Shown here one piece after another: positions 43,948 through 52,150 of a stretch of DNA of 64,000 nucleotides. Each line of letters starts with the position of its first letter. The stretch's first letter is position 1. Origin of the DNA: Sphingobium sp. WTD-1 (GTDB lineage: Bacteria > Pseudomonadota > Alphaproteobacteria > Sphingomonadales > Sphingomonadaceae); assembly GCF_030128825.1 (NCBI RefSeq), contig NZ_CP119127.1:3286001-3350000 (forward strand), written 5' to 3'. Position numbers and translations under genes: made by a program. The notes beneath the pieces are model-generated. The model made no database searches. It saw only the letters and a list, made by a program, of their open reading frames with translations, and was not told the DNA's origin.

Positions 43948-44157
43948 ATGACGGTCGTGGCAGATGAAATGGCGGCGGTTGCCGCAACGAAAACCTCCTT
44001 TTCCGATGCGGGCATCGCCGTCCGCGACCTCCCCGAAAACGGCCATGCGCTGTCGATTGCCGACCGCGCAGAAGGACCAATTCAGTTTGTTTCGCGCTGG
44101 GCGGGTATCCTCGCTTTTTGCGCTGCAATCGGCGCGATCGCTTATTTGATCTTCTGA
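43948..44157 (+). CDS. Small single-pass membrane protein with SRWAG motif (copy 2)
   Basis: 69 residues from the ATG at 43948; a GTG at 43957 with AGGA at better spacing is an alternative start. A polar N-terminal part (about 45 residues, acidic) leads to IQFVSRWAGILAFCAAIGAIAYLIF, the same motif plus terminal helix as the protein at 41872-42102; outside that block the two are not alignable. The bare C-terminus, with no residues after the helix, points to tail-anchored insertion. It precedes the main exopolysaccharide operon by 171 bp. Function unknown. Confidence 0.7.
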   Translation: MTVVADEMAAVAATKTSFSDAGIAVRDLPENGHALSIADRAEGPIQFVSRWAGILAFCAAIGAIAYLIF

Positions 44158-44183
44158 TCGGGGCCAGTTTCCTTGCTCTCAGA

Positions 44184-44207
44184 TTAACAGCCGGGATCGG
44201 CTGTTAA
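44184..44207. repeat. Perfect 10-bp hairpin upstream of EPS operon
   Basis: TTAACAGCCG and CGGCTGTTAA enclose a 4-base GGAT loop, 27 bp after the second small membrane gene and 121 bp before the operon's first start. No T-run follows directly, so it may be a terminator of the rho-assisted type or an operator. Confidence 0.5.
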
Positions 44208-44328
44208 CCGCTCCTTTCGCCGATGAAACGAGCCGTTGTTTTGGCGCGACAAGCCGCGTCCGGACCCGTGTGCATTACGTAAAAATACGATTAGCATGCC
44301 CCTTGTTGCTGCAATGCAATAAGGATTC

Positions 44329-45576
44329 ATGCGTTTGGATAATGCCCATAACCCGTGTTTGCGGGCGCGCGCCTGTGCGCCCGCAGCAAATGATTTTGCA
44401 TGGCCGCATGCGGCCGCCATGGCCGCTCTGGGCGGCGCAATGCTGTTCGCCACCCTGCCCTCCACGGCACAGGCCCAGGATGATGACAAGCGCATAGATA
44501 CGCTCGGCCTGCACCTGACGGCCGGGCTCGATTTTCTCTATGACGACAATGTCTATCGCGTCGACGACCGGGTCGAAGACCCCACCGGCGACCTGATCGT
44601 CACACCCTCGATCGAGGCGACCTATGCCCATCCGATCGGGCGGCACGACATCCAGATCCGGGCCAAGGCCGGCTATGACCAGTTCGTGTCGGAGACCCAG
44701 CGCAGCAAGCTGCGACTCGATGCGGAGGCCAGGGCGACGATTCGATTCGGCGCCACCTGCGGCATCACGCCACGCGCCAGCTATCGCCAGCAGCGGGCCG
44801 ATTATGGCGACATCAACGCCGCGACCGAAAATCTCCAGCGCTTCTCGACGCTGGGGGCCGACCTGTCGTGCGAACGGCCAGGCTTATTCCCGGTCGCCGG
44901 CTACCAGCACGACACGACGCGCAATGCCGATGATTTCGACTATGCCGACCAGGACAGCGACAGCTTCAAGGTCGGGCTTGGATATAACAAGCCCAGCTTC
45001 GGCACGCTCACCACCTATTATGAGCGCACGGTCAGCGACCGGCGCACGCTGGGGATCAAGAACCGCATCAACGCCTATGGCCTGCATTTCCAGCGGTCGG
45101 TAACGCCGATCACCCAGATCGATGCCGATCTGCAATGGCTGGATGTCAGCAGCGATTCCGCCGCCGTCGGCAATTATAATGGCATGGGCTGGGATGTGCG
45201 GCTGTCGACCAGCATCATCCCGCGCGTGAAACTGACCGCCTCCACCGCCCGCGACATCATGAATGACAGCCTGATCGCCAGCGGCTTCGCGATCCGGTCC
45301 AGCTATCGGATCGAGGGGGAGTTCGCGATCAGCGAGCTGACCTCGGCCGGCCTCTATGCCGACTGGCAGAGGCGCAAGTTCCGGCAGGATGCGGCGCTGC
45401 GCCCCTTCTCGATCGAAGCGGACCGCAATCGCCAGTTCGGCGCAACCCTCAAGCGCAAGCTGACCGATCGCTTCGACCTCAGCCTCGACGCTCAGCATTA
45501 CCGCCGTCGTACCGATACCGATGTCTCCAACTATAGCGGCACGCAGGTGACGCTCTCAGCCCTGCTGCGCTTTTGA
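44329..45576 (+). CDS. Outer-membrane beta-barrel protein (BBP2-type) of EPS operon
   Basis: 415 residues. The signal peptide is late and long: the hydrophobic core AAAMAALGGAMLFATLPSTAQAQ lies at about 27-50. A barrel follows with repeated amphipathic strands, starting LHLTAGLDFLYDDNVYRVDD and ending GTQVTLSALLRF. It resembles the PF10082 outer-membrane barrels found next to exopolysaccharide exporters, including PEP-CTERM/XrtA loci. Probably helps final passage of the polymer through the outer membrane (inference). First gene of the long operon; AAGGA before the start; 19 bp to the next gene. Confidence 0.8.
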   Translation: MRLDNAHNPCLRARACAPAANDFAWPHAAAMAALGGAMLFATLPSTAQAQDDDKRIDTLGLHLTAGLDFLYDDNVYRVDDRVEDPTGDLIVTPSIEATYAHPIGRHDIQIRAKAGYDQFVSETQRSKLRLDAEARATIRFGATCGITPRASYRQQRADYGDINAATENLQRFSTLGADLSCERPGLFPVAGYQHDTTRNADDFDYADQDSDSFKVGLGYNKPSFGTLTTYYERTVSDRRTLGIKNRINAYGLHFQRSVTPITQIDADLQWLDVSSDSAAVGNYNGMGWDVRLSTSIIPRVKLTASTARDIMNDSLIASGFAIRSSYRIEGEFAISELTSAGLYADWQRRKFRQDAALRPFSIEADRNRQFGATLKRKLTDRFDLSLDAQHYRRRTDTDVSNYSGTQVTLSALLRF

Positions 45577-45595
45577 CCCGAAGGGAGCCTGACCC

Positions 45596-46405
45596 ATGAG
45601 AATAGCGACACGCTTCCATATCCTTGCCGCCCTCCCCCTGCTGGCGGTGCCGACCGCATTGTCGGCGCAAACCCCGACGGCCCAGGCGCCTGCCGGTGCC
45701 GCTGCGGCTGCACCCGCCGGCTACCTGCTCGGTCCGGACGATCAGTTGAAGATTTCGATCTTCGGCCAGCCCGACCTGTCGACCGAAACCCGGATCAAGG
45801 CCGACGGCACGGTGCTGCTCGCGCTGGTCGGGCCGGTGGATGCGAAAGGCAAGACCACGTCCCAGCTCGCGTCCGACATCGCCGCCAGCTATGCCGGTGG
45901 CGGCTATCTGACCAAACCCTCTGTCAGCGTCGAGGTGAGCGACTATGTCAGCCGCTCGGTCACGGTGCTGGGCAATGTGCCCCAGGCCGGCAATTATCCG
46001 CTCGACCGCAACTATACCGTGGCGTCGATGCTGGCCAAGGCTGGCGGCGCGACCACGGCCGGCGCCAATGCCGTCATCCTGACCCCGGCCGATGGCAGCG
46101 GCGCGGTACGCATCTCGCTCACCGACATGAGCGCGGGCGCCGGACGACCGCTCCAGGCCGGCGACATCCTGTTCGTGCCGCCGGCCGAGAAGGTCTATGT
46201 CTATGGCCAGGTCCAGCAACCCGGCGCCTTCTCCTATGTCGCGGGCCAGACCTTCCGCCAGGCACTTGCCCTGGCCGGTGGTCCAACCCTCGCCGGTTCG
46301 ACCCGCAGCATCAAGGTGAAGCGCGGCGGACAGGAGGTTCAGGCCAAGCTGGATGATCCGGTAAAGCCCGAAGACGTCCTCATCATCCGGGAGAAGCTGT
46401 TTTGA
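45596..46405 (+). CDS. Wza-like polysaccharide export protein
   Basis: 269 residues. Signal peptide (ALPLLAVPTALSA) without a lipobox Cys, unlike E. coli Wza. Poly_export domain: YLLGPDDQLKISIFGQPDLSTETRIKADGTVLLALVGPVDAKG. SLBB domains follow: VTVLGNVPQAGNYPLDRNYTVASMLAKAGG and VYVYGQVQQPGAFSYVAGQTFRQALALAGG. It forms the periplasmic part of the export channel. It lacks the C-terminal amphipathic helix of Wza, so the preceding barrel protein may provide the outer-membrane pore. Coupled to the next gene through TTGA. Confidence 0.9.
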   Translation: MRIATRFHILAALPLLAVPTALSAQTPTAQAPAGAAAAAPAGYLLGPDDQLKISIFGQPDLSTETRIKADGTVLLALVGPVDAKGKTTSQLASDIAASYAGGGYLTKPSVSVEVSDYVSRSVTVLGNVPQAGNYPLDRNYTVASMLAKAGGATTAGANAVILTPADGSGAVRISLTDMSAGAGRPLQAGDILFVPPAEKVYVYGQVQQPGAFSYVAGQTFRQALALAGGPTLAGSTRSIKVKRGGQEVQAKLDDPVKPEDVLIIREKLF

Positions 46406-47823
46406 CCGCGATGGAACATGATTTCGGCGCCCGCTCGACGGGCACGCTCGACTGGCTCTGGTCCCTGCCGCGCCGACTGGCCGGCGGCTCACCCCCCTCC
46501 GCCCGTGTCATCCCCGATCAGGCTCCGTTGTTGCTGGACGAACCGGGCGCACCGAGCTTCCACCGGACGGCCGAACCCGAACCCGCGCCCGACGACACCC
46601 CCCGACCGCTTTCGATGGGCGCAATGGCAACGCCGCTCAAGCCCATCAGCCTGCGCCGGGATTCGATCTACAGCGCGTTCAACACCGCCATGCCGGTGAC
46701 CGACCGCCATGGCCTGGCCGGCCGCAACAATGAGCTGGAAAAGCTGGTCGAGGCGATCGTGGTCCAGCGCAAGCATGCGATCATCTTCGGCACGCGCGGA
46801 TCGGGCAAGACCTCGCTTGCGCGCGTCTTTGGCGATCTGGCGGACGAGGCGGGCTGCGTTGCTCTCTATGGGTCGGCGAGCGGCGAGGCTAATTTCGACT
46901 CGCTGTTCCGTCCCTTCCTCACCGAACTGCCGATGAGCGGCGCGGGCCAAGAACGGGCCCGCAAGCTCGCCACCGGTCCGCTGGACGTGAATGGCCTCGC
47001 CACCCTGCTGGTCGAGGAGGTGCGCCAGCGCTCCATCCTGATCCTCGACGAGTATGACCGGGTCCGCTCCGACACCGCCAAGCAGGATGTCGCAACGCTG
47101 CTCAAGCTGCTGACCGATATTCATTCGCCGGTGCAGGTCGTGCTGGTCGGCATCGCCGGGGACGTCGACGGCCTGATCGCCGCCCATCCCTCGCTCCGCC
47201 GCCACATCGCTCCCCAGCGGGTCAGCCCGATCGCCCGCCCCGAGCTGGAGTTGCTGCTGGCAAGCTGCGGTGAGAAGGCCGGACTGTCGATCACGCCCGA
47301 AGCCGTGGAGGCGCTGGCCGGCGCAGCGATGGGATCACCCTATCACGCGCGGCTGTTCGGCATGCAGGCGGCGCTTGTTACCGAGGCCGGCGGCCGCGAG
47401 CAGGTGACCGCCAGCGATGTCGAACAGGGGCTGGCCAGTGCGCTGGACGACTGGGCGGAAATGAGCAGCGCCAGCCATGGCCTGTTCACCCGCGCCCTGC
47501 GCGACAGCGCATCGGGGCGCCGGATGATCGCGCTGGCCGGCATCGTCGCATCGCAGATGTCGGCGATTTCGCTGGAGCGACTGCTGCGCGTCGGCAGCGA
47601 CATATTGGGCGAATATCCGGGCATGGAGGCCGATGCCAGCGATGCGCTGGCCCGGTTGGAGCCTGCCCTCACGCCGACGCCGGGCGGCGAATTGTGGATG
47701 TTTGAAGATACGCTGGCGCCGCAATTCCTGCTGCTCATGGCCAAGCAGCCCGCGCCGCGCACGGTCGCGCCGACACCGGCCGAGGAAATGCGCGCCATGC
47801 TCCGAGGAGTGGACGGACTATGA
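46402..47823 (+). CDS. AAA-type ATPase of the EPS operon
   Basis: 473 residues from the TTG at 46402, overlapping the previous stop, with GGGAG about 8 bases upstream; an ATG at 46411 is the alternative. About 100 residues of low-complexity, Pro-rich N-terminus come first. An Orc1/Cdc6-like AAA domain follows: HGLAGRNNELEKLVEAI, Walker A FGTRGSGKTSLARVF near 133, Walker B SILILDEYDR near 215. A helical lid (ITPEAVEALAGAAMGSPYHARLFG) and a winged-helix-like C-terminal part come next. No membrane helix. Relatives occur in polysaccharide loci, but the mechanical role is not known to me. It may energise or position the exporter (inference). Confidence 0.75.
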   Translation: MTAMEHDFGARSTGTLDWLWSLPRRLAGGSPPSARVIPDQAPLLLDEPGAPSFHRTAEPEPAPDDTPRPLSMGAMATPLKPISLRRDSIYSAFNTAMPVTDRHGLAGRNNELEKLVEAIVVQRKHAIIFGTRGSGKTSLARVFGDLADEAGCVALYGSASGEANFDSLFRPFLTELPMSGAGQERARKLATGPLDVNGLATLLVEEVRQRSILILDEYDRVRSDTAKQDVATLLKLLTDIHSPVQVVLVGIAGDVDGLIAAHPSLRRHIAPQRVSPIARPELELLLASCGEKAGLSITPEAVEALAGAAMGSPYHARLFGMQAALVTEAGGREQVTASDVEQGLASALDDWAEMSSASHGLFTRALRDSASGRRMIALAGIVASQMSAISLERLLRVGSDILGEYPGMEADASDALARLEPALTPTPGGELWMFEDTLAPQFLLLMAKQPAPRTVAPTPAEEMRAMLRGVDGL

Positions 47824-49175
47824 CGATGACCCCCCTGGATCTTGCCGCCGCCGTCAAGGCGCGCTGGCGGGTCGCCGCGATGATCGGCGGCACCCTGTTC
47901 CTGCTGATCGCGGTCGCGGCCTTCATGCAATCGCGCCAATATATGGCGACGACCTCGCTAATGCTGGATCTGTCGCAGACCGATCCGACCGACACGACCC
48001 AGAATCAGGGCCGGGTCGAGGTGGACTCGATCCTGGGCACCCAGACCGACATCATCCGCAGCGCCAAGGTGATCAATGCGGTCGCCAAGGAAGCGGGCTT
48101 CATCGACGCGCTACCCGCGGACATGCCGGCCGATGCCCGCCTGCAACAGGCCGCCGCGCGCGTGCGTGCCGGGCTGCTGGTGACCACCGGCCGCCAGAGC
48201 AACGTGCTGCAGATCCAGTATCTCGATCCCGATCCGCAGGTCGCCGCCCGCGTCGCCAACCTTGCCGCGCAGATCTACATGCGCGAGCAGGTGGAACTGC
48301 GCGCCTCGCCGGCGCGCACCTCGGCCAAATGGTTCAACGAACAGACCGCCGACGTGCGCCGCCGCTATGAGGATGCGCAGAAGCGCCTGTCCGACTTCCA
48401 GCGCGCCCATGACATCATCGGCATCAACCGCATGGATCTTGAGGCCGAGAAGCTGAAGAACATGTCCTATCAGCTGACCCAGGCCCAGGCCGAAGCCGCC
48501 GCCGCGCGCGGCAAGGCCGGCGCCGGTTCGGTGTCCGACATCGAAGGGTCGCTGATCGTCCAGAATTTGCAGGAACAGGTCGCTGCCCAGTCGGCCAAGG
48601 TGCAGGAACTGGGCAAGACGCTCGGCCCCAACCACCCGACCATGGCGGCCGCTTCGGCGCAATTGTCCGAACTCCAGGCCAAGCTTGGCGCCGCACGCGC
48701 CAGCCAGGCCGGTGCGGTCAGCGCCAACAGCGTCGCCGCCAGCCGCCGCGAGGGCGATCTCAAGTCGAACATGGCCTCGCAGGAAGACCGCATGATCCGC
48801 ATGTCCGACGTGCAGGATCAGCTGATGGTCATGCAGCGCGATGTCGATGCGGCCCGCCAGACCTATGACACGGTGCGCCAGCGCTTCAACGAAGCGGCGC
48901 TCAAGAGCCAGATCTCGCAGCCCAATGCCAGCCTGCTCGACGAGGCCACCGTGCCGCTGCTGCCCGCCAAGCCCAACCTGCTGCTCTGGCTGGTGGGCGG
49001 TATCGCTCTTGGCCTGGTCGGCGGCATTGCGGCGGTCGTCCTGATCGAAATCGCCCAGCCCCGCGTCCGCTCCGCCGCCGGCGTGGCCCGTGCGACCGAG
49101 GTCGAAGTCATCACCGAATTGCTGCCTGCCCCCGCACGGGGCGGCTGGCTCCCCAAGCGACAGGAGGCCGCATGA
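47820..49175 (+). CDS. Wzz/GumC-like polysaccharide copolymerase
   Basis: 451 residues. One membrane helix near residues 18-38 (VAAMIGGTLFLLIAVAAFM) and one near 385-408 (LLLWLVGGIALGLVGGIAAVVLI) bracket a large periplasmic domain. That domain has long coiled coils and a GNVR-type region (DVQDQLMVMQRDVDAARQTYDTVRQRFNEA) and ends with Pro-containing VPLLPAKPN before the second helix. It controls chain length and links inner to outer membrane. It carries no cytoplasmic kinase domain of its own. ATGA-type overlap with both neighbours. Confidence 0.88.
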   Translation: MTMTPLDLAAAVKARWRVAAMIGGTLFLLIAVAAFMQSRQYMATTSLMLDLSQTDPTDTTQNQGRVEVDSILGTQTDIIRSAKVINAVAKEAGFIDALPADMPADARLQQAAARVRAGLLVTTGRQSNVLQIQYLDPDPQVAARVANLAAQIYMREQVELRASPARTSAKWFNEQTADVRRRYEDAQKRLSDFQRAHDIIGINRMDLEAEKLKNMSYQLTQAQAEAAAARGKAGAGSVSDIEGSLIVQNLQEQVAAQSAKVQELGKTLGPNHPTMAAASAQLSELQAKLGAARASQAGAVSANSVAASRREGDLKSNMASQEDRMIRMSDVQDQLMVMQRDVDAARQTYDTVRQRFNEAALKSQISQPNASLLDEATVPLLPAKPNLLLWLVGGIALGLVGGIAAVVLIEIAQPRVRSAAGVARATEVEVITELLPAPARGGWLPKRQEAA

Positions 49176-50077
49176 GACTGCGTTCCACGGCTAGTGCCCA
49201 TCCCCATCTGACCGCCGGCGCCACGACCGGCCTCAAGCCCCGCGCCCGCGATACCAAGGATTTCGCACAGCTCGCGGTCGAACATGGCTTTCTCGCCGAA
49301 ACCGACATCGGCCGGATCGAAGCCCATGGCCATGCCGCAGGCCAGCCCTTCCAACAGGCTGCAATCGACCTTGGCCTGCTGGATCCCGAAACGGCGGGCG
49401 TCATACTCGCCATGCAGGGTGGCTTCCCGCTGCTGGCGGCCGGCGACCAGCGGGTCGATCCACTGGTGGTCAGTGCCTTCGACCCGGCGGACGCCTATGC
49501 CGCCAAGGTCCGCACCATCCGCGCCAAGATGCGCGCGGCGGCCAAGGACAGCGACGGCGCGGCCCTGCGCCTTGCCATCCTGTCGATCGATGCGGGTGAC
49601 GAGGCCGCGATCCTTGCCGCCAATCTCGCCGTCGTGATGGCGCAGATGGACGGGCAGACGATGCTGGTCGATGTCGATATCGACCGTCCCTCGCTCGATC
49701 GGCTGTTCCGCGTCGCCAACAAGGCGGGCCTGGCCGAACAATTGCTGGGCAGTGCCGCGCTGCTGCCCGCCGCGCGCACGGCGGTCGATGGCCTGTGGCT
49801 GATGACAGCCGGCCGGGCCTCGGGCAGCGCATCCAGCCTGGTGACCAAGGGGCCGCTGGCGGACACCGCCGCCGGCTGGGGCCTGCATGACACATCGATG
49901 CTCTTCTACCTCGCCCAGCGGCGCGGCGAGCAGACACCATTCGGCTCCATCCTCGCCGGCTTTGATGCCGTCACCATCGTCGCCCGGCGTGGCGAGACCG
50001 CGATCGCCGACATGCGCCGCGTGATCGACGATCTGGACCGTCACGGCGTCGCAATCGCAGGGAGCGTGATCGCATGA
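49172..50077 (+). CDS. Degenerate BY-kinase-like protein with MshEN/GspE-N-like head
   Basis: 301 residues. The second half has the fold pattern of CpsD/Wzc-type tyrosine kinases: LRLAILSIDAGDEAAILAANLAVVMAQ aligns with the P-loop strand and helix, and TMLVDVDIDRPSLDRLF is Walker A'. The P-loop GxGKST is replaced by DAGDEAAI, with neither the Lys nor Ser/Thr, and there is no C-terminal Tyr cluster. ATP hydrolysis by the usual mechanism is therefore unlikely. Residues about 28-85 (FAQLAVEHGFLAETDIGRI...GLLDPETAGVILAMQGGFPLL) resemble the GspE N-terminal/MshEN fold, some members of which bind c-di-GMP. Adjacent to the copolymerase, as CpsD partners usually are. Confidence 0.75.
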   Translation: MRLRSTASAHPHLTAGATTGLKPRARDTKDFAQLAVEHGFLAETDIGRIEAHGHAAGQPFQQAAIDLGLLDPETAGVILAMQGGFPLLAAGDQRVDPLVVSAFDPADAYAAKVRTIRAKMRAAAKDSDGAALRLAILSIDAGDEAAILAANLAVVMAQMDGQTMLVDVDIDRPSLDRLFRVANKAGLAEQLLGSAALLPAARTAVDGLWLMTAGRASGSASSLVTKGPLADTAAGWGLHDTSMLFYLAQRRGEQTPFGSILAGFDAVTIVARRGETAIADMRRVIDDLDRHGVAIAGSVIA

Positions 50078-50880
50078 GCCTGGAGCAGGCCATTCCCCGC
50101 CAACCGCTGCAACAGCCCGTGTCCACGCCGGAGGAGATTGCCCTGGTCGGCGGCATTCCGGTGTCGACCCTGTCGCTCGACGCGCTGATCGACCGGATGC
50201 TGGGCGAGGCCCCGCTGCGCCGCGCGCTCGACCAGCGCCCGCTGCTGATCTTCGACTGCAATGGTCAGGGCCTGTCGATGAATGCCACGGACAAGGACTT
50301 TCGCGACAATCTGGCCCAGGCGGACCTGATCCATGCCGATGGCCAGATCGTCGTCGCCGCGTCGCGCTGGGTCGGCCAGCCGCCGATTGCTGACAGATCC
50401 AGCACCACCGACATGTTCATCGACAGCCTGGTGCCCGCAGCCAAGGCGGGGGTCAGCTACTATCTGCTCGGCGGCGAGGAAAAGGTGAACGCCGCCTGCG
50501 CCGATCGGATCGTCGAAATGGCACCGGGCCTCACCGTCGCGGGACGCCGAAACGGCTTCTGGAAGTCGGAGGAAGAGGATGCGGTGATCGACGCGATCAA
50601 CGCGGCCGCACCCGATGTCCTCTGGGTCGGCACCGGCAAGCCGCGAGAGCAGGCCTTTTGCGTGCGCAATCGCGATCGGATCAAGGCCGGCTGGATCGTC
50701 ACCTGCGGCGGCCTGTTCAACTATATCACCGGCGACTATCCGCGCGCGCCGATGTGGATGCAGCGCAATGGCCTGGAATGGCTGCACCGCATGGGCACCC
50801 GGCCCAAGGAACTGGCCTGGCGCTATATCACCACCAATCCCCATGCCCTGTGGCTGATCTGGAAGCACCGCCATGGCTGA
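50074..50880 (+). CDS. WecG/TagA/CpsF-family glycosyltransferase (GT26)
   Basis: 268 residues. Family motifs: NGQGLSMNATDKDF, ADLIHADGQIVVAASRWVG, YYLLGGEEKV, PDVLWVGTGKPREQAF and VTCGGLFNYITGDYPRAPMWMQRNGLEWLHRM. The highly conserved C-terminal block RAPxWMxxxGLEWLxRL is intact. These enzymes add the second sugar (ManNAc(A) or similar) to the lipid-linked primer. The Caulobacter holdfast enzyme HfsJ is of this family. The Asp that acts as catalytic base in TagA (usually in a (N/D)ADG segment) is present as HADG. Overlaps upstream and downstream genes. Confidence 0.88.
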   Translation: MSLEQAIPRQPLQQPVSTPEEIALVGGIPVSTLSLDALIDRMLGEAPLRRALDQRPLLIFDCNGQGLSMNATDKDFRDNLAQADLIHADGQIVVAASRWVGQPPIADRSSTTDMFIDSLVPAAKAGVSYYLLGGEEKVNAACADRIVEMAPGLTVAGRRNGFWKSEEEDAVIDAINAAAPDVLWVGTGKPREQAFCVRNRDRIKAGWIVTCGGLFNYITGDYPRAPMWMQRNGLEWLHRMGTRPKELAWRYITTNPHALWLIWKHRHG

Positions 50881-52147
50881 GGCGCAGGCGGCTTCCGGCC
50901 GTACCCAGCGCCTGGGCACCATCTTCGGCCGCTTCGGCCTCGCCAGCTTCTCCTCGGCGATCGTCTCGGTCAGCCATCTGCTGGTCCAGCTCTTCTCTAT
51001 CCACCATCTCGCGACCACCGGCATCGGCGTGCTCGCCTTCCTGCTGGTCATCATCCAGTTCGGCTACAGCCTATCCAACGCGCTGGTGTCGACGCCCTAT
51101 ACGATCGCCGTCAATCAGGGCGAGGATGTCGATCGCGCGGCGCATCGCTTCTTCTTCCCGGTCAACCTGCTGCTGTCACTCAGCCAGGGGCTGATCTGCG
51201 CCGCGATAGCCTGGACCTCCGCCTCGCCGCAGGCCGCCCTGGTCTTCGGCCTCGCCGGCACATTGTCGCTGATCCGCTGGTTCGGCCGTTCCAACGCCTA
51301 TGCCCATCATGCGCCGATGCAGGCCGCGCGGTCCGACATCGCCTATGCCGCGACCATCCTCATTGGCCTGCTAATCGCGATGCGCACCGGCGCGGACCTG
51401 ACCGGCATCGGCACGATGCTGGTCGCCGCCAGCCTCGCTGGCCTGCTGCCCTTCGGCAGTCCCTATCTGCGCCGCCATGTCGCCATGTCGCCGCTGGCCG
51501 CCCTGCGCGCCTATCGCCCGGTGTGGAAGGAACAGTCGGCCTGGACACTGGTCGGCGTACTGTCGACCGAGGCGACGTCGAACGCCCACAGCTATGCCGT
51601 GACCCTGCTCGCGGGACCGACCGCCTTCGCGCCGATCGCCGTCGGCATGCTGTTCTTCCGCCCGGTCAATGTCTGCATCACCGCCCTCACCCAGCTGGAA
51701 CGCCCGCGCATGACCCGTGCCGTCGCGCGCGGCGATCATCAGGCGGCGATCCAGTCGGAACGCATCTTCATGGGCGCCCTTGTCTTCCTGTGGCTCGGCA
51801 CCTGCTTCGTCGCGGCCGGCGCGCTTTATTTCTTCCCTAGCCTGATCCTCAAGCCCACGCTTGACCATCAACTGGTGATCACTGCCGTGGCGCTCTGCGC
51901 GCTGCTCTCGCTGGTCCAGTGCGTGCAGACGCCGATGAGCGTCATGACCCAGGCCCGCAAGGCGTTCCGTCCGCTCGCCGCCCAGAGCCTGCGCAGCTGT
52001 GGCGTCGGCATTGCCGCCGTCACGCTGCTCACCCTGCTGGTCGCGCCCGTCTTCTCGATCGCCGGCGTCGTGCTGTCTCAGCTCGTCATGATGCTCGGCA
52101 TATGGCAGCTCGACCGCAACTGGCGCCGCAACCAGGCGGAGGGCTGA
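50873..52147 (+). CDS. Wzx-like polysaccharide flippase (MOP superfamily)
   Basis: 424 residues with about 11-12 hydrophobic segments spread over its whole length and short, basic cytoplasmic loops (RRHVAMSPL, RDH-type turns). It resembles membrane proteins of the polysaccharide biosynthesis/MATE-like group that flip undecaprenyl-linked repeat units to the periplasm. No enzymatic motif. Its place between the transferase genes and the ligase/polymerase gene supports Wzx. The start overlaps the upstream stop by 8 bp. Confidence 0.82.
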   Translation: MAEAQAASGRTQRLGTIFGRFGLASFSSAIVSVSHLLVQLFSIHHLATTGIGVLAFLLVIIQFGYSLSNALVSTPYTIAVNQGEDVDRAAHRFFFPVNLLLSLSQGLICAAIAWTSASPQAALVFGLAGTLSLIRWFGRSNAYAHHAPMQAARSDIAYAATILIGLLIAMRTGADLTGIGTMLVAASLAGLLPFGSPYLRRHVAMSPLAALRAYRPVWKEQSAWTLVGVLSTEATSNAHSYAVTLLAGPTAFAPIAVGMLFFRPVNVCITALTQLERPRMTRAVARGDHQAAIQSERIFMGALVFLWLGTCFVAAGALYFFPSLILKPTLDHQLVITAVALCALLSLVQCVQTPMSVMTQARKAFRPLAAQSLRSCGVGIAAVTLLTLLVAPVFSIAGVVLSQLVMMLGIWQLDRNWRRNQAEG

Positions 52148-52150
52148 ACG

